Part shown: positions 54,076-64,000 of the stretch, piece by piece | Position numbering within the stretch: the stretch's first letter is position 1 | Layout: each line of letters opens with the position of its first letter | Notes under the pieces: model-generated | Databases searched by the model: none | Told to the model about the DNA's origin: nothing | Seen by the model: only the letters and a program-made list of their open reading frames with translations | NCBI RefSeq assembly: GCF_016745425.1 | Contig: NZ_JAERVK010000009.1 | Coordinates: 124,001-188,000 of the forward strand | From: Candidatus Methylomicrobium oryzae | GTDB lineage: Bacteria > Pseudomonadota > Gammaproteobacteria > Methylococcales > Methylomonadaceae | Direction of reading: 5' to 3' | Length of the DNA stretch: 64,000 bases | Program-made: the position numbers and the translations under genes

Positions 54076-55332
54076 TTGAATATTAAAGAATACATGCAGA
54101 GCCTTGGGATCAAGGCCAGGCAAGCCGGAACGGAAATCAGCCGGGCCGAGACGGGCCGGAAGAATCTGGCGTTATCGAAAATCGCCGAGGCGCTCGACAG
54201 TCGTCGTGATTTGTTGGCTGCGGAAAACGGCAAGGATCTCGACGCCGGCCGTGCGAGCGGTCTGGACACGGCGTCGCTGGACCGGCTGACGCTGTCGCCG
54301 AAGGCGATCCAAACGATGATCGACGGTTTGCGGCAGGTGGCGGCATTGCCGGATCCGGTCGGCGAAATCACCGATCTGAACTACCGGCCAAGCGGGATTC
54401 AGGTCGGGCAGATGCGTGTGCCGCTCGGAGTGATCGGAATCATTTACGAGTCGCGCCCGAACGTGACGGTGGATGCAGCCGCCTTGTGCCTGAAAGCGGG
54501 TAATGCCTGCATTCTGCGCGGCGGTTCGGAGTCGATTTATTCGAACAAGGCGATCGCCGCCTGCATTGCCGAAGGGTTGGAGGCGGCCGGATTGCCGAAG
54601 GAGGCGGTTCAGGTCGTGGAAACGACGGACCGCGAAGCGGTCGGCGAACTGATCACGATGGATCGTTACGTCGATGTGATCGTTCCGCGCGGCGGCAAAA
54701 GCCTGATCGAACGGATTTCCAACCAGGCGACGATCCCGGTGATCAAGCATCTGGACGGAATTTGCCATGTTTATATCGACGATTCGGCCGACATCGACAA
54801 GGCGGTCAGGATCGCAGTCAATGCGAAAACCCACCGGTACGGCGTCTGCAACGCGATGGAAACGCTGTTGGTCGCGGAAGCGATTGCTGGACGGGTCTTG
54901 CCGGTGCTGGCCGAGCAGTATCGGGAAAAAGGCGTGGAATTGCGCGGCTGCCCGAAAACAGGTGCGCTGGTTCCGTCCGCAAAGCGCGCGACCGAAGAGG
55001 ACTGGGGCACCGAATACCTGGCACCGATCTTGTCGATCAGGGTTGTGGCCGGCATCGATGAGGCGATTGCCCATATCAACCGTTACGGCTCTCAGCATAC
55101 CGACGCGATCGTGACTGAGAATTACACCTTGGCGCGGCGGTTTTTGCGGGAAGTCGATTCGAGCTCGGTGATGGTGAATACCTCGACCCGTTTTGCGGAC
55201 GGTTTCGAGTATGGCCTGGGCGCCGAAATCGGGATCAGCACCGACAAGCTGCATGCGCGCGGACCGGTCGGCCTGGCGGGTTTAACGACTCTGAAATTCA
55301 TCGTGCTCGGCGACGGCCATATCCGTCAATAA
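54076..55332 (+). CDS. proA: Gamma-glutamyl phosphate reductase
   Basis: Second step of proline synthesis: reduces glutamyl-5-phosphate with NADPH. The 418-aa protein belongs to the aldehyde dehydrogenase superfamily. It has [31 protein letters not shown], the catalytic Cys in [12 protein letters not shown] and [14 protein letters not shown]. The start is TTG at 54076 ([11 protein letters not shown]); the next ATG at 54094 would remove six residues. Confidence 0.95.
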   Translation: MNIKEYMQSLGIKARQAGTEISRAETGRKNLALSKIAEALDSRRDLLAAENGKDLDAGRASGLDTASLDRLTLSPKAIQTMIDGLRQVAALPDPVGEITDLNYRPSGIQVGQMRVPLGVIGIIYESRPNVTVDAAALCLKAGNACILRGGSESIYSNKAIAACIAEGLEAAGLPKEAVQVVETTDREAVGELITMDRYVDVIVPRGGKSLIERISNQATIPVIKHLDGICHVYIDDSADIDKAVRIAVNAKTHRYGVCNAMETLLVAEAIAGRVLPVLAEQYREKGVELRGCPKTGALVPSAKRATEEDWGTEYLAPILSIRVVAGIDEAIAHINRYGSQHTDAIVTENYTLARRFLREVDSSSVMVNTSTRFADGFEYGLGAEIGISTDKLHARGPVGLAGLTTLKFIVLGDGHIRQ

Positions 55333-55956
55333 ATGATCGGCATTTTCGGCGGTACCTTTGATCCGGTGCATTTCGGCCATTTGCGCGCCATTATCGAGGT
55401 CGGCGAAATCTTCAGCCTGGATCAAGTGCGGCTGATTCCGAACAAGACCCCGCCACACCGGCTCGAACCTTCCGCTTCCACATCGATGCGGCTTGAAATG
55501 TTGCAGCTTGCTGCCTGTACATTGTCCAATGTGGTGATCGATACCCGCGAGCTGGACAGGGACGGGGCGTCCTACATGATCGATACGCTAAGTTCGCTGC
55601 GGAGCGATTTTCCGGAGCAGCCGCTCCTGCTGTTTGTCGGGAGCGATGCCTTTAACGGGCTGACAACCTGGCACCGCTGGTGCGAATTGTTCGACTATGC
55701 GCATGTCGTCGTGATGACCCGGCCCGGTAGCCCGGTGCAATGGGAGAACGATTTTTGGGATGCCCGGCAAGTTTTCGAAGCAGGGCAACTGGCCCGATAC
55801 AAAGCGGGCAAGCTGTTTTTCCAGCCGATTACCCAACTGGACATCTCGGCCAGCGCGATACGGAAAATGATCGCCGAAAAACGCGATCCCCGTTTTTTAT
55901 TGCCCGATACCGTATTAGACTATATTCAGAGTCATCATCTTTATCAAAACGCCTGA
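55333..55956 (+). CDS. nadD: Nicotinate-nucleotide adenylyltransferase
   Basis: Makes deamido-NAD from nicotinate mononucleotide and ATP, 207 aa. It has the nucleotidyltransferase motif GGTFDPVHFGHL at the N-terminus and ISASAIRKMI near the C-terminus. It starts immediately after the proA stop codon, so the two are coupled. Confidence 0.95.
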   Translation: MIGIFGGTFDPVHFGHLRAIIEVGEIFSLDQVRLIPNKTPPHRLEPSASTSMRLEMLQLAACTLSNVVIDTRELDRDGASYMIDTLSSLRSDFPEQPLLLFVGSDAFNGLTTWHRWCELFDYAHVVVMTRPGSPVQWENDFWDARQVFEAGQLARYKAGKLFFQPITQLDISASAIRKMIAEKRDPRFLLPDTVLDYIQSHHLYQNA

Positions 55957-55985
55957 TCCCCGGATCGGCGAATTTAGGAAAACGA

Positions 55986-56336
55986 ATGCAAGCAGAAGAA
56001 ATACTGAACGTCGTCCGGACCGTACTGGACGAGAAGAAAGGCAAATACATCACTACGCTCGATGTCCGCGGCAAGACCAGTTTTACCGACTACATGGTGC
56101 TGGTGACCGGAACTTCCGACCGCCATTTAAAGGCGCTGTGCGATTATGTAGTCGAGAAGCTCGCCGAGTCCGGCGTCAAGCCGCTCGGTATCGAAGGGGA
56201 TTTGGGATCCGATTGGGTCCTGCTTGATCTGGGCGATGTGATCGTGCATGCGATGACCGCGCAGTCGCGCGAGTTTTACCAGCTCGAAAAACTCTGGTCT
56301 GTGGATCAGCCCAAAGAAGCCGGGAAGGCGGTTTAG
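55986..56336 (+). CDS. rsfS: Ribosomal silencing factor RsfS
   Basis: Binds ribosomal protein L14 and blocks subunit joining in starvation, 116 aa. Typical blocks are DVRGKTSFTDYMVLVTGTSDRH and the GSDWVLLDLGDVIVHAM stretch. TAGGA precedes the ATG. The proA-nadD-rsfS order is usual; the rlmH gene that commonly follows is absent. Confidence 0.94.
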   Translation: MQAEEILNVVRTVLDEKKGKYITTLDVRGKTSFTDYMVLVTGTSDRHLKALCDYVVEKLAESGVKPLGIEGDLGSDWVLLDLGDVIVHAMTAQSREFYQLEKLWSVDQPKEAGKAV

Positions 56337-56342
56337 GGTTTT

Positions 56343-56373
56343 GCTCCCTGCCTGCGTGAGCGCAGGCAGGGAG
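56343..56373. terminator. GC-rich hairpin between convergent genes
   Basis: CTCCCTGCCTGCG and CGCAGGCAGGGAG form a perfect stem between the stops of rsfS and the TIGR04073-like gene. There is no long U run, but the position suits a terminator. Confidence 0.55.
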
Positions 56374-56385
56374 GGATGCGGTGCG

Positions 56386-56970
56386 TTATTTCATCATCTC
56401 TTTGTTGAAAATCGCATCGATCTTGCGGTTGGTGTCGGTCGGATACTGCATCGGCGCCACGGGTGCGGAGGCCGGCGCAGCAGGCGGGGCGGCCTGCGGA
56501 ATAGGCGGAAGCGCGGTTTCCTGCGTTCTTATTGGCGGTTCGTGCAGCCGCATCACGTCACCGTAATTGGTATCGACATCGAAATCCTCCCAAATATACA
56601 GTGGATAGATCATCGGTTTGGTGGCGAGCGGCAGGGTGATCAAATCCGCGATGCCGACACCCATCCGGCCTGCGGTATGAATCATCCCTTTCGCCAGGCC
56701 GCCGGTAAAACCGTAGATGATATTGCTTTGATTAGTCGTGTTGATCACGTTCTTGGGCATTTCGAGCCAGCCCGTCGCCAGATTGGCAAAACTGCTGACC
56801 GCTTTCTCGCTGATGCGTTCGCCGTAACTCTGCGGTTTGGTCGGGATTTTGGGCGAAGGCGCATCGATATCCCACGCCTGAGTCACCGGCTCCGCCTTCG
56901 TCAGAGGCACATAGCCGATTGCCAGGCAAACGAGCGACAAGGAGGCAAAAGAACGGAAGAAAGTCATCAT
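56386..56970 (-). CDS. Exported protein, TIGR04073-like (exosortase-associated type)
   Basis: 194-aa protein with a signal peptide (cleaved near residue 26). A central block resembles the TIGR04073 family: SFANLATGWLEMPKNV, then FTGGLAKGMIHTAGRMGVG and ADLITLPL. A Pro/Ala-rich tail (about 150-175) follows. The family is often encoded in genomes with PEP-CTERM/exosortase systems; its function is unknown. AGGA lies before the ATG pair at 56970/56967. Confidence 0.65.
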   Translation of the reverse strand: MMTFFRSFASLSLVCLAIGYVPLTKAEPVTQAWDIDAPSPKIPTKPQSYGERISEKAVSSFANLATGWLEMPKNVINTTNQSNIIYGFTGGLAKGMIHTAGRMGVGIADLITLPLATKPMIYPLYIWEDFDVDTNYGDVMRLHEPPIRTQETALPPIPQAAPPAAPASAPVAPMQYPTDTNRKIDAIFNKEMMK

Positions 56971-57025
56971 ATCTGATCCTGCTCTAGGTATTAATCTTCA
57001 GCAAGTATAGCAGAGCATTTTTTCT

Positions 57026-59308
57026 TTACTTCTTTAATGCGTTCGCCAGCGCATTCGCCATGGCGCCCCGCATCGGCGGCGCGGGCGGAGCGGATTTTCC
57101 CTGAGGTTTTCGAGGTGCGGTTTCGCGTTTCGGTGCACGGTTGACTTCCGCATCTGATTTCATCGATAGTGCGATCCGTTGGCGCTCGACGTCTACCTCG
57201 ATTACCTTGACTTCGACGATGTCGCCGGCTTTGACGACTTCGCGCGGATCCTTGACGAAATTGTCTGCGAGGTGCGAAATATGCACCAGGCCGTCCTGAT
57301 GCACGCCGATATCGACAAAGGCGCCGAAATTGGCGACGTTGGTCACTACGCCGTTCAAGCGCATGCCGGGTTCAAGATGGGTGATCTTTTCGACGCCGGC
57401 CTTGAACTGCACGCTTTTGAACTCGGGACGCGGATCGCGCCCGGGTTTTTCGAGTTCGCGCAGAATGTCGGTCACGGTCGGCACGCCGAATCGGGCGTCG
57501 GTATAACGGGCCGGATCCAGCCGCCGAAGGATTTGAGATTGCCCGATTAGATCGCGAATCGATTTGCCGGTGTCCTTGATGATCGCTTCGACGACCGGAT
57601 AGGCTTCCGGATGCACCGCGGAGGCATCGAGCGGGTTGTCGCCGTTTGTGATGCGCAGGAAACCGGCCGCCTGTTCGTAAGCCTTTTCGCCGAGGCGGGG
57701 CACTTTTTTCAACTGCGCGCGGTTTGCGAACGGGCCGTGCTCATCCCGGTAGGCGACGATGTTTTCGCTGACGCTTTGCGACAAGCCGGAGACCTGCTTC
57801 AGCAGCGGGGCGGAAGCGGTGTTCACGTCGACGCCGACCGCGTTCACGCAGTCCTCGACGACTGCATCCAGACCGCGCGCCAGCTGTACCTGGTTCACAT
57901 CGTGCTGGTATTGGCCGACGCCGATCGATTTCGGCTCGATCTTGACCAGCTCGGCCAAAGGATCCTGCAGACGGCGCGCGATCGAAACCGCGCCGCGCAG
58001 GGAGACGTCGAGCTCGGGAAATTCCTTCGCGGCCAATTCGGAGGCCGAGTAAACCGACGCCCCCGCCTCGGAGACGACGATCTTGCTGAATCTCAATTCC
58101 GGGTGCTGTTTCTGCAAGTCGGCGACCAACTGGTCGGTTTCGCGCGAGCCGGTGCCGTTGCCGATGCTGACCAGCTGCACCTGATGTTTTTCGATCAACC
58201 GGGCGAGGGTCGCGATCGATTCATGCCAGGCATTCCGAGGCGGGTGAGGGTAGATCGTGTCGGTCGCGAGCACTTTCCCGGTTGCGTCAACGACTGCGAC
58301 CTTGACACCGGTACGGATACCGGGATCGAGGCCCATCGTGGCTTTGTGGCCGGCCGGCGCGGCCAGCAGCAGATCGCGCAGATTGCTCGAAAATACTCGG
58401 ATCGCCTCCTGTTCGGCGGCTTCCCGGGCCCGCATTTTCAAGTCCAGGTCGATGCGGGTGAACAATTTGATTTTCCAGGCGAGACGCGCCGTTTCGACCA
58501 GCCAGGCATCGGCCGGTTTATCGGTGCCGGTTACGCCGAGCCGCCCAGCGGTAAACTGCGCGCAGAGATCGTGTTCCTGCTGTTCCTCCTGGGCCGGTTT
58601 TAGGGTCAGCGTCAGCAAATCTTCGTTGCGTCCGCGCAACAATGCCAGCGCCCTATGCGAAGGAATTTTATTGATCGCTTCCTGATAATCGAAATAATCG
58701 CGGAATTTGCTCGCTTCCTGTTCCTTGCCGGGCGTCACGGTCGCATGCAGGATGCCTTTGCCCCAGGTTCTCTCACGTAGGTCGGCCAGCAGTTCGGCAT
58801 CTTCCGACAGGCGTTCCATGAGAATCTGGCGGGCGCCTTCCAGCGCGGAGGCACTGTCCGCAACGCCTTTTTCGGGGTCGATAAAGCCGGCGGCGAATTG
58901 CTCGGGGATCAGGCTGCGATCGGCCAGTATCGCATCGGCCAGCGGTTCGAGGCCGGCTTCGCGCGCAATTTGGGCTTTCGTGCGGCGGCGGGGCTTGTAG
59001 GGCAGGTACAAGTCTTCGAGCAGGGTTTTGGTATCCGCTTCGTTGATGGCCAGTTCCAGTTCCGGCGTCAGTTTATCCTGGCTGCGAATGCTGTCGAGAA
59101 TCGCCGCGCGCCGGGTGTTCAGTTCGCGTAAATAGAGTAAACGCTCTTCGAGGGTTCGAAGTTGTGTGTCGTCGAGACCGCCGGTGGCTTCCTTGCGGTA
59201 GCGGGCGATGAACGGCACGGTCGCTCCCTCATCGAGCAGTGCCACAGCGGCATTGACTTGGCGGATATTGACGGCGAGTTCTTCGGCGATGCGTTGATTA
59301 ACGTCCAT
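57026..59308 (-). CDS. Transcription accessory protein Tex
   Basis: Cytoplasmic RNA-binding protein, 760 aa. From the N-terminus: Tex-N helical region ([17 protein letters not shown]), a YqgF/RNase H-like domain ([17 protein letters not shown], about residues 325-450), helix-hairpin-helix motifs ([15 protein letters not shown]) and a C-terminal S1 domain (about 645-715). A Lys/Pro/Ala-rich tail ends the protein. The start at [11 protein letters not shown] is where relatives begin; the frame is open upstream but without homology. Confidence 0.93.
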   Translation of the reverse strand: MDVNQRIAEELAVNIRQVNAAVALLDEGATVPFIARYRKEATGGLDDTQLRTLEERLLYLRELNTRRAAILDSIRSQDKLTPELELAINEADTKTLLEDLYLPYKPRRRTKAQIAREAGLEPLADAILADRSLIPEQFAAGFIDPEKGVADSASALEGARQILMERLSEDAELLADLRERTWGKGILHATVTPGKEQEASKFRDYFDYQEAINKIPSHRALALLRGRNEDLLTLTLKPAQEEQQEHDLCAQFTAGRLGVTGTDKPADAWLVETARLAWKIKLFTRIDLDLKMRAREAAEQEAIRVFSSNLRDLLLAAPAGHKATMGLDPGIRTGVKVAVVDATGKVLATDTIYPHPPRNAWHESIATLARLIEKHQVQLVSIGNGTGSRETDQLVADLQKQHPELRFSKIVVSEAGASVYSASELAAKEFPELDVSLRGAVSIARRLQDPLAELVKIEPKSIGVGQYQHDVNQVQLARGLDAVVEDCVNAVGVDVNTASAPLLKQVSGLSQSVSENIVAYRDEHGPFANRAQLKKVPRLGEKAYEQAAGFLRITNGDNPLDASAVHPEAYPVVEAIIKDTGKSIRDLIGQSQILRRLDPARYTDARFGVPTVTDILRELEKPGRDPRPEFKSVQFKAGVEKITHLEPGMRLNGVVTNVANFGAFVDIGVHQDGLVHISHLADNFVKDPREVVKAGDIVEVKVIEVDVERQRIALSMKSDAEVNRAPKRETAPRKPQGKSAPPAPPMRGAMANALANALKK

Positions 59309-59663
59309 TTCGAATGCTGTTTGGTTGAAAGCGGCAAATTTTATCAGTAAGCGCGGGTCAGCGGTTGAGGAAATTTTTCTGAAACCGCATTTAGGATTTC
59401 GGGCTCTCGGATAGCGCAAGTGTTGTTGTTTATTGGCAACAGCGAGGTGTTCCTAATTCGGCATTGAGATTTTAATTTGTTATAATTTGGCGTAAACAGC
59501 GCAAGCAGTCAGCCGCGTTTGGAAAATCGAAACATTCCGAACCTATAGCTCTGCTGCTTGTCCAATTGCAAAAATATAGGAAGCCTTGAATGGTTGTCGA
59601 ACATGACGACGCTTCGGATCAATAATAACCAGAGGTGACATCGCGCCTAAGGCGCGACCGGCG
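59309..59663. promoter_or_regulatory. Intergenic region with candidate promoter for the PBP gene
   Basis: Between the divergent tex and penicillin-binding-protein genes. A perfect -10 hexamer TATAAT is at 59481-59486 on the plus strand, with only a weak -35 (TTCGGC) about 18 bp upstream. No gene is visible here. Confidence 0.4.
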
Positions 59664-62600
59664 ATGCAGAACAAAAGACGAATTTTACCCAAAATAGTGC
59701 TGTTAGGCCTATTGGCAGGTTTGCTGATAGTCGGTATTGCAGTCGTCAAATTTGTACGCGAAGAGGTCGAAACTTCGCGGTATCAGGCGCACTATCTCTC
59801 TAACATCGGCAAACGGATCAGCTTCAGACTTGAAAAGGGCCCGAGCCCGTCGATACGCTACCCCGAATACGGCCCGTACGACCAGCGCATGGGCTATACC
59901 TTGTTGCCCGAAGCGGTCGACCGGATGACCCAGGCCGGGTTTTCGGTATCTGCCCAGGCCGTCTCCTCGCCAATGCTGACCCAATTGGTCGACGACGGTT
60001 TTTTTTCGATCTATCACGAAAAGACCCAGGCCGGCCTCAAGATCTACGATCAGACCAACCAGCTGATTTTCAGAAACACCTACCCCAACCATGGTTATCC
60101 CAGTTTCGAGTCGATACCGCCGTTAGTGCTCTATACCTTGCTGTTCATCGAAAACCGCGAATTGCTGAATGAAGCGAAGGTAACTTTGAACCCGGCCGTC
60201 GAATGGGACCGCCTGGGTTATGCCAGCCTGCAGATGGTCGCCAACAAGCTGGGTGTAGATAAGAATGTGCCCGGCGGCAGCACACTGGCGACCCAGATCG
60301 AAAAATACCGGCATTCCCCCAATGGTTATACCAATTCCGTCATCGACAAATTCCGTCAGATGGGATCGGCCTCGATCCGTGCTTACCTGTGGGGAGCCGA
60401 TACCCGCGAAATGCGCCGCCAGATCGCGCTGGCCTACCTTAATTCGATGCCACTGTCGGCTGCGCCGAAAGTAGGCGAAGTGCATGGCTTGGGCGATGGC
60501 CTGGCGGCCTGGTTCGGCGCCGATTTCGACGAGGTGAACAACCTGCTGCGCGCGGCAACGCAAAACTCCGGAGAAAGCGTTACCGACCGGCAAGCGACCG
60601 CTTTCCGCCAGGTGCTCTGCATTCTCTTGTCGCAAAGGCGGCCTTCCCATTTTCTGGGGCCGGGCTTTCATGCCCTGCAGACGCTGGCGAATAGCTATCT
60701 TAGGCTGATGGCCGATGCCGGCGTGATTTCCGGGGCGCTGCGCGACCGGGCCTTAAAGGCCGAGACGCTCAAGCCGCTGCCTGCAGAATCGATGCCTGTT
60801 ACGCAATTCGTTTCCGAAAAAAAGACGCAAGCCGTATTGCGCGCCCGGCTCGCGCAGGCATTGAATGTTAAAACGATTTATGACCTCGACCGGTTGGATT
60901 TAACCGCCAAGACCACGATTGATTACAATACTCAGCAAGCCGTGGCGACCGCCCTGCGCAAGCTCAGCGATCCCGAGGAGGCGCGAGCGGCCGGCGCTTT
61001 CGGCGAGCGGCGGCTGAATGAAAACGTCGACCTGTCGCGTGTTGTCTATAGCTTGATGTTGTTCGAAAAAACGCCGAAAGGCAATTTTTTGCGCGTGCAG
61101 ACCGACAACCTGGACCAGCCGCTCGACATCAATGAGGGAATCCGCCTGGATTTGGGCTCTACCTCCAAATTGCGCACGATGGTGCTTTACCTACAACTGG
61201 TCGCGGAGCTTTATCAGCAGTACCACGGCCAGTCATTGGAAGAATTGAATAAAGTGGTGCTGCATCCCCGGGACTATCTGAGCGACTGGGTCATTACCCA
61301 ATTGAAAGCGCAGCCCAAAATCGGCCTGCAGACGATATTGGATCAGGCGCTGGACCGTAAATATTCGGCCAGCCCGGGTGAATATTTCTTTACCGGCGGC
61401 GGACTTCACCATTTCAATAATTTCCAGAAGAGCGACGACTATCAGATCATGTCGGTGCGGGATGCGCTCCGCGATTCGGTCAACCTGGTATTCATCCGCC
61501 TGATGCGCGATATAGTTTACCATTACCAGTACAGACCTGATGGCATAGCGCGCTGGCTCGACGATCCGGAAAGCCCAAAGCGCCAGGAATATCTCGAACG
61601 GTTTGCCGATCGGGAAGCGCAGGTTTATCTTGGCCGTTTTTTCGCCAAGGTGCAGGGAAAAAGCGAAGCGGAACGTCTCGATATGCTCGCCAAGCGCGTA
61701 TGGCTGAAGTCCTCGCGGCTGACGATGTTGTATCGGGCGATTTATCCCGATCATGACGTGGAGCAACTGAACAAATTCTTGCGCAACTATCTTCCGAAAC
61801 AGATCCTGGACAAGGAAGACATTTACGCCCTTTACGATAAATATTCGGCGGACAAATTCGACCTGCAGGATCAGGGCTATATTACCAAGATTCATCCGCT
61901 CGAATTATGGCTGGCCGGTTATTTGGCCGAACATCCGCAGGCGACCCGCGAGGAAGTGATTGCGGCCAGCGCCAAGCAGCGCCTGGAAGTCTACCGCTGG
62001 CTGTTGAAGAGCAAAAGGAAGAAGGCCGGGCAGCAGCACCGCATTATGAGCATGCTCGAAGCGGAGGCATTTCAGAAAATCCATGCCGCCTGGAAGCAGG
62101 TCGGTTATCCGTTCGGCAGGTTGACGCCATCGTATGCGACTTCGATCGGCGCCTCGGGCGATCGGCCGGCGGCGCTGGCCGATCTGGTCGGCGTCATTTT
62201 GAACGACGGGGTTAGAATGCCCTCTGTCCGCTTCGAAAATCTGCACTTCGCGGAAGGAACGCCTTACGAAACGATTCTGGATAAAACGCCGAACGAAGGG
62301 AAGCGCGTCTTCCCGCCCGAGGTGGCACGGGCAGCCAGAAGCGCTATGGTCGGCGTTGTCGAAGGCGGCACCGCGGCGCGCCTGAAGGGAGTTTACACTG
62401 ATAATCAGGGCCAGGTGATCCCGATAGGCGGAAAAACCGGTACCGGGGATCACCGCAAGGAGATGTTCAATGCCCGTGGCCACATGATCGGTTCGCAGTT
62501 CATCAGCCGTGCGGCCGTGTTTACCTTTTTCATGGGTGACCGGTTCTTCGGCGTGATCACCGCCTATGTAGCAGGCAAAGACGCTGGAGACTATCATTTC

Positions 62601-62732
62601 ACCAGTTCGCTGCCCGTGCAGATCGTCCGCTTCTTGAAGCCGACGTTGATGCCTTTGTTGAATCGGTCCGTGGACGATGGTAGCGGAAACACTCTTCCGG
62701 AGCCGAAAATGGCGATGGTTTCGGGGCAATAA
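59664..62732 (+). CDS. Large class A penicillin-binding protein (transglycosylase/transpeptidase)
   Basis: Bifunctional peptidoglycan synthase, 1022 aa. It has an N-terminal membrane anchor (about residues 9-30), a GT51 transglycosylase domain (about 150-320, with FIENRELL carrying the catalytic Glu, and GGSTLATQIEKYRHSP) and a transpeptidase domain. The transpeptidase motifs are SxxK as GSTSKLRTM (about 500), SVN in RDSVNLVFI, and KTG in GGKTGTGDH (about 920). It is longer than standard PBP1a (about 850 aa), with an extended region between the transglycosylase and transpeptidase motifs, and is not one of the standard mrcA/mrcB types. Confidence 0.88.
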   Translation: MQNKRRILPKIVLLGLLAGLLIVGIAVVKFVREEVETSRYQAHYLSNIGKRISFRLEKGPSPSIRYPEYGPYDQRMGYTLLPEAVDRMTQAGFSVSAQAVSSPMLTQLVDDGFFSIYHEKTQAGLKIYDQTNQLIFRNTYPNHGYPSFESIPPLVLYTLLFIENRELLNEAKVTLNPAVEWDRLGYASLQMVANKLGVDKNVPGGSTLATQIEKYRHSPNGYTNSVIDKFRQMGSASIRAYLWGADTREMRRQIALAYLNSMPLSAAPKVGEVHGLGDGLAAWFGADFDEVNNLLRAATQNSGESVTDRQATAFRQVLCILLSQRRPSHFLGPGFHALQTLANSYLRLMADAGVISGALRDRALKAETLKPLPAESMPVTQFVSEKKTQAVLRARLAQALNVKTIYDLDRLDLTAKTTIDYNTQQAVATALRKLSDPEEARAAGAFGERRLNENVDLSRVVYSLMLFEKTPKGNFLRVQTDNLDQPLDINEGIRLDLGSTSKLRTMVLYLQLVAELYQQYHGQSLEELNKVVLHPRDYLSDWVITQLKAQPKIGLQTILDQALDRKYSASPGEYFFTGGGLHHFNNFQKSDDYQIMSVRDALRDSVNLVFIRLMRDIVYHYQYRPDGIARWLDDPESPKRQEYLERFADREAQVYLGRFFAKVQGKSEAERLDMLAKRVWLKSSRLTMLYRAIYPDHDVEQLNKFLRNYLPKQILDKEDIYALYDKYSADKFDLQDQGYITKIHPLELWLAGYLAEHPQATREEVIAASAKQRLEVYRWLLKSKRKKAGQQHRIMSMLEAEAFQKIHAAWKQVGYPFGRLTPSYATSIGASGDRPAALADLVGVILNDGVRMPSVRFENLHFAEGTPYETILDKTPNEGKRVFPPEVARAARSAMVGVVEGGTAARLKGVYTDNQGQVIPIGGKTGTGDHRKEMFNARGHMIGSQFISRAAVFTFFMGDRFFGVITAYVAGKDAGDYHFTSSLPVQIVRFLKPTLMPLLNRSVDDGSGNTLPEPKMAMVSGQ

Positions 62733-62796
62733 TTGTGCGGCGGGCCGGGCGGGCTGCAAGTCAGGAGGCTGGTCCGCAATTCCCGCTTGCCGCTTC

Positions 62797-63600
62797 ATGA
62801 ACCATTCCCGCCTGATGTTCTTGTTGTTGATCTATTTGCTGATTCTGCTGGCGGCATTTCTGATGCAGCGCAAGATGATGTACTTCCCGTCCCGCTTTAC
62901 TCCGGCGCAGCAGGACCAATTGATGCAGGCACTGGACCTGCAAGTTTGGCCGTCGGTCAACGACCGGCGGGCTATCATCAGCCGGACACCGGTCGAAAAG
63001 CCGAAAGGTACCGTGCTGGTTTTTCACGGCAATGCCGGCGCGGCGCTGCACCGGACCTATTACATCGAGGCTTTGCAGCGCTTGGGTTTTCGGGTTCTGA
63101 TCGCCGAATATCCGGGATACGGCGCGCGCGAGGGCTCGCCTTCCGAAGCGGCATTGATCGAGGACGGCATTGCGACGGCGAAACAGGCACTGCAAGCGTA
63201 CAAGGAGCCTTTGTTCCTGTGCGGCGAATCACTCGGCAGCGGGGTTGCGGCGGGGGTTGCCGCTTCACACCAGGTGCCGATTCGGGGACTATTGCTGATT
63301 ACGCCGTTCGATACGATGGCAAAAGTCGCGCAGCGTCACTACTGGTTTCTGCTCGCGCGCTGGCTGGTCAGAGATAAATTCGACAATGTCGCGAGACTGC
63401 GCGGTTTCAAAGGTCCCATTGCGGTAGTTCTGGCCGGGAGGGACGAAGTGATTCCGAATCGGAACACGCTCGCCTTGTTCGAGACGCTGCCCGCGAAAAA
63501 AAAACTCTGGCGTTTCGAAAATGCGGGGCACAACAGCCTGCTGTTGGAGTCCTGGCGTCCCTGGTGGCAGGAAGCGATGCAGTTTATCGCTCCTCAGTAA
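62797..63600 (+). CDS. Membrane-anchored alpha/beta hydrolase
   Basis: 267-aa serine hydrolase with an N-terminal membrane helix (about residues 5-22). It has the oxyanion motif FHGNAG, nucleophile elbow GESLGSG, and a C-terminal acid/His pair (AGRDEVIP and AGHNSLL). It resembles the YfhR/ABHD13-type hydrolases of unknown substrate. The frame is open upstream inside the PBP stop region, but the ATG at 62797 gives the membrane anchor. Its end overlaps the convergent dehydrogenase gene by 7 bp. Confidence 0.85.
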   Translation: MNHSRLMFLLLIYLLILLAAFLMQRKMMYFPSRFTPAQQDQLMQALDLQVWPSVNDRRAIISRTPVEKPKGTVLVFHGNAGAALHRTYYIEALQRLGFRVLIAEYPGYGAREGSPSEAALIEDGIATAKQALQAYKEPLFLCGESLGSGVAAGVAASHQVPIRGLLLITPFDTMAKVAQRHYWFLLARWLVRDKFDNVARLRGFKGPIAVVLAGRDEVIPNRNTLALFETLPAKKKLWRFENAGHNSLLLESWRPWWQEAMQFIAPQ

Positions 63601-64000
63601 ACGGGCAATTGCTTCATACTTGCCATATCGATCACGAAGCGGTAACGCACGTCGCTTTTCAGCGTCCGTTCGTACGCTTCGTTGATGTTCTGCATCGGGA
63701 TTACCTCCACGTCGGCCGCGACGCCATGGTTACCGCAAAAATCCAGCATTTCCTGCGTTTCGCGAATCCCGCCGATCATGGAGCCGGCCAGGCGCCGGCG
63801 TCCCGTAACCAGTGGCCATGCGGCCAATGGAGTAGGGCCGGGCAGGCCGACCAACACCATGGTGCCGTCGAGGCCGAGCAGATTCAAGTAAGCATTGTAG
63901 TCGTGCATTGCCGAGACCGTATCGAGAATGAAACTGAAACGGCCGGCATTTTGGGTAAAGGCTTCTGCTTCGCGGGTCACGATGAAATCGTCGGCGCCGA
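63594..64000 (-). CDS. Zinc-dependent NAD(P) alcohol dehydrogenase, C-terminal part (partial)
   Basis: The C-terminal 135 or so residues of a medium-chain alcohol dehydrogenase of the cinnamyl-alcohol/YahK type; the gene continues beyond the window end. Visible are the cofactor-fold strand FSFILDTVSA, LLGLDGTMVLVGLPG, RRLAGSMIGGIRETQEMLDF, and the usual end VRYRFVIDM. The zinc-binding N-terminus is outside the window. Confidence 0.88.
   Translation of the reverse strand, partial: GADDFIVTREAEAFTQNAGRFSFILDTVSAMHDYNAYLNLLGLDGTMVLVGLPGPTPLAAWPLVTGRRRLAGSMIGGIRETQEMLDFCGNHGVAADVEVIPMQNINEAYERTLKSDVRYRFVIDMASMKQLPVY

Overview
The window reads as a chromosomal stretch of a gammaproteobacterium. 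The blocks pilMNOPQ-aroK-aroB-damX-hemE, rhodanese / secB-gpsA and gpmI-envC-ctpA follow gammaproteobacterial gene order. My best guess is a methanotroph-like member of the Methylococcales, judging from overall gene content and the many intergenic palindromes. No methane- or methanol-oxidation gene lies in the window, so that placement is inference only.

Region by region: (1) 1-5.9 kb is the end of what looks like a siderophore/peptide export locus: a PvdE/SyrD-like ABC exporter (cut by the window edge), a PvdQ-like Ntn acylase, an orphan FecR and a PepSY membrane protein. (2) 6.2-10.6 kb is an RND efflux adaptor-pump pair. (3) 10.6-13.6 kb is a scrap-yard: a truncated DNA methyltransferase, a fragment of an Rhs gene, two small unknown genes, a HicA-type toxin with its partner, a RadC tail, and a direct duplication of the 3' half of tRNA-Arg(CCG) with its flank. 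This fits an integrative element that lost its integrase. (4) 13.6-15.6 kb is a Rep-type helicase, followed by a repeat-rich gap.

(5) 16.5-28.1 kb is a nitrogen-acquisition island: an ANTAR regulator with a degenerate receiver, a triple-GAF protein, a formate/nitrite channel, a fused PP2C phosphatase/Ser-Thr kinase, cyanase, a nitrate/cyanate-type ABC transporter (binding protein, permease, two fused ATPases) and an outer-membrane porin. Three good sigma-54 promoter matches (16492, 18352, 22232), with NtrC-like dyads upstream of two of them, suggest one nitrogen-limitation regulon. A strong terminator separates the channel from the kinase-cyanase pair. This is the most interesting part of the window.

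(6) 28.2-41.6 kb is mostly housekeeping: mutM, an L,D-transpeptidase, gpsA, secB, a rhodanese, an ArsR regulator, an in-frame shrunken gpmI remnant, envC, ctpA, an assimilatory sulfite reductase with its DUF934 partner, nhaD, an AmpG-like permease and rpmE. (7) 41.6-43.0 kb holds no recognisable gene. (8) 43.0-52.5 kb carries type IV pilus assembly and secretin genes, then aroK, aroB, a DamX-like protein and hemE. (9) 52.5-64.0 kb has a DUF411 protein, glucokinase, proA, nadD, rsfS, a TIGR04073-like protein, tex, a large class A penicillin-binding protein, an alpha/beta hydrolase and a zinc alcohol dehydrogenase cut by the window end.

Several families of intergenic palindromes recur, including a roughly 200-bp element upstream of both the RND adaptor and the ANTAR gene.
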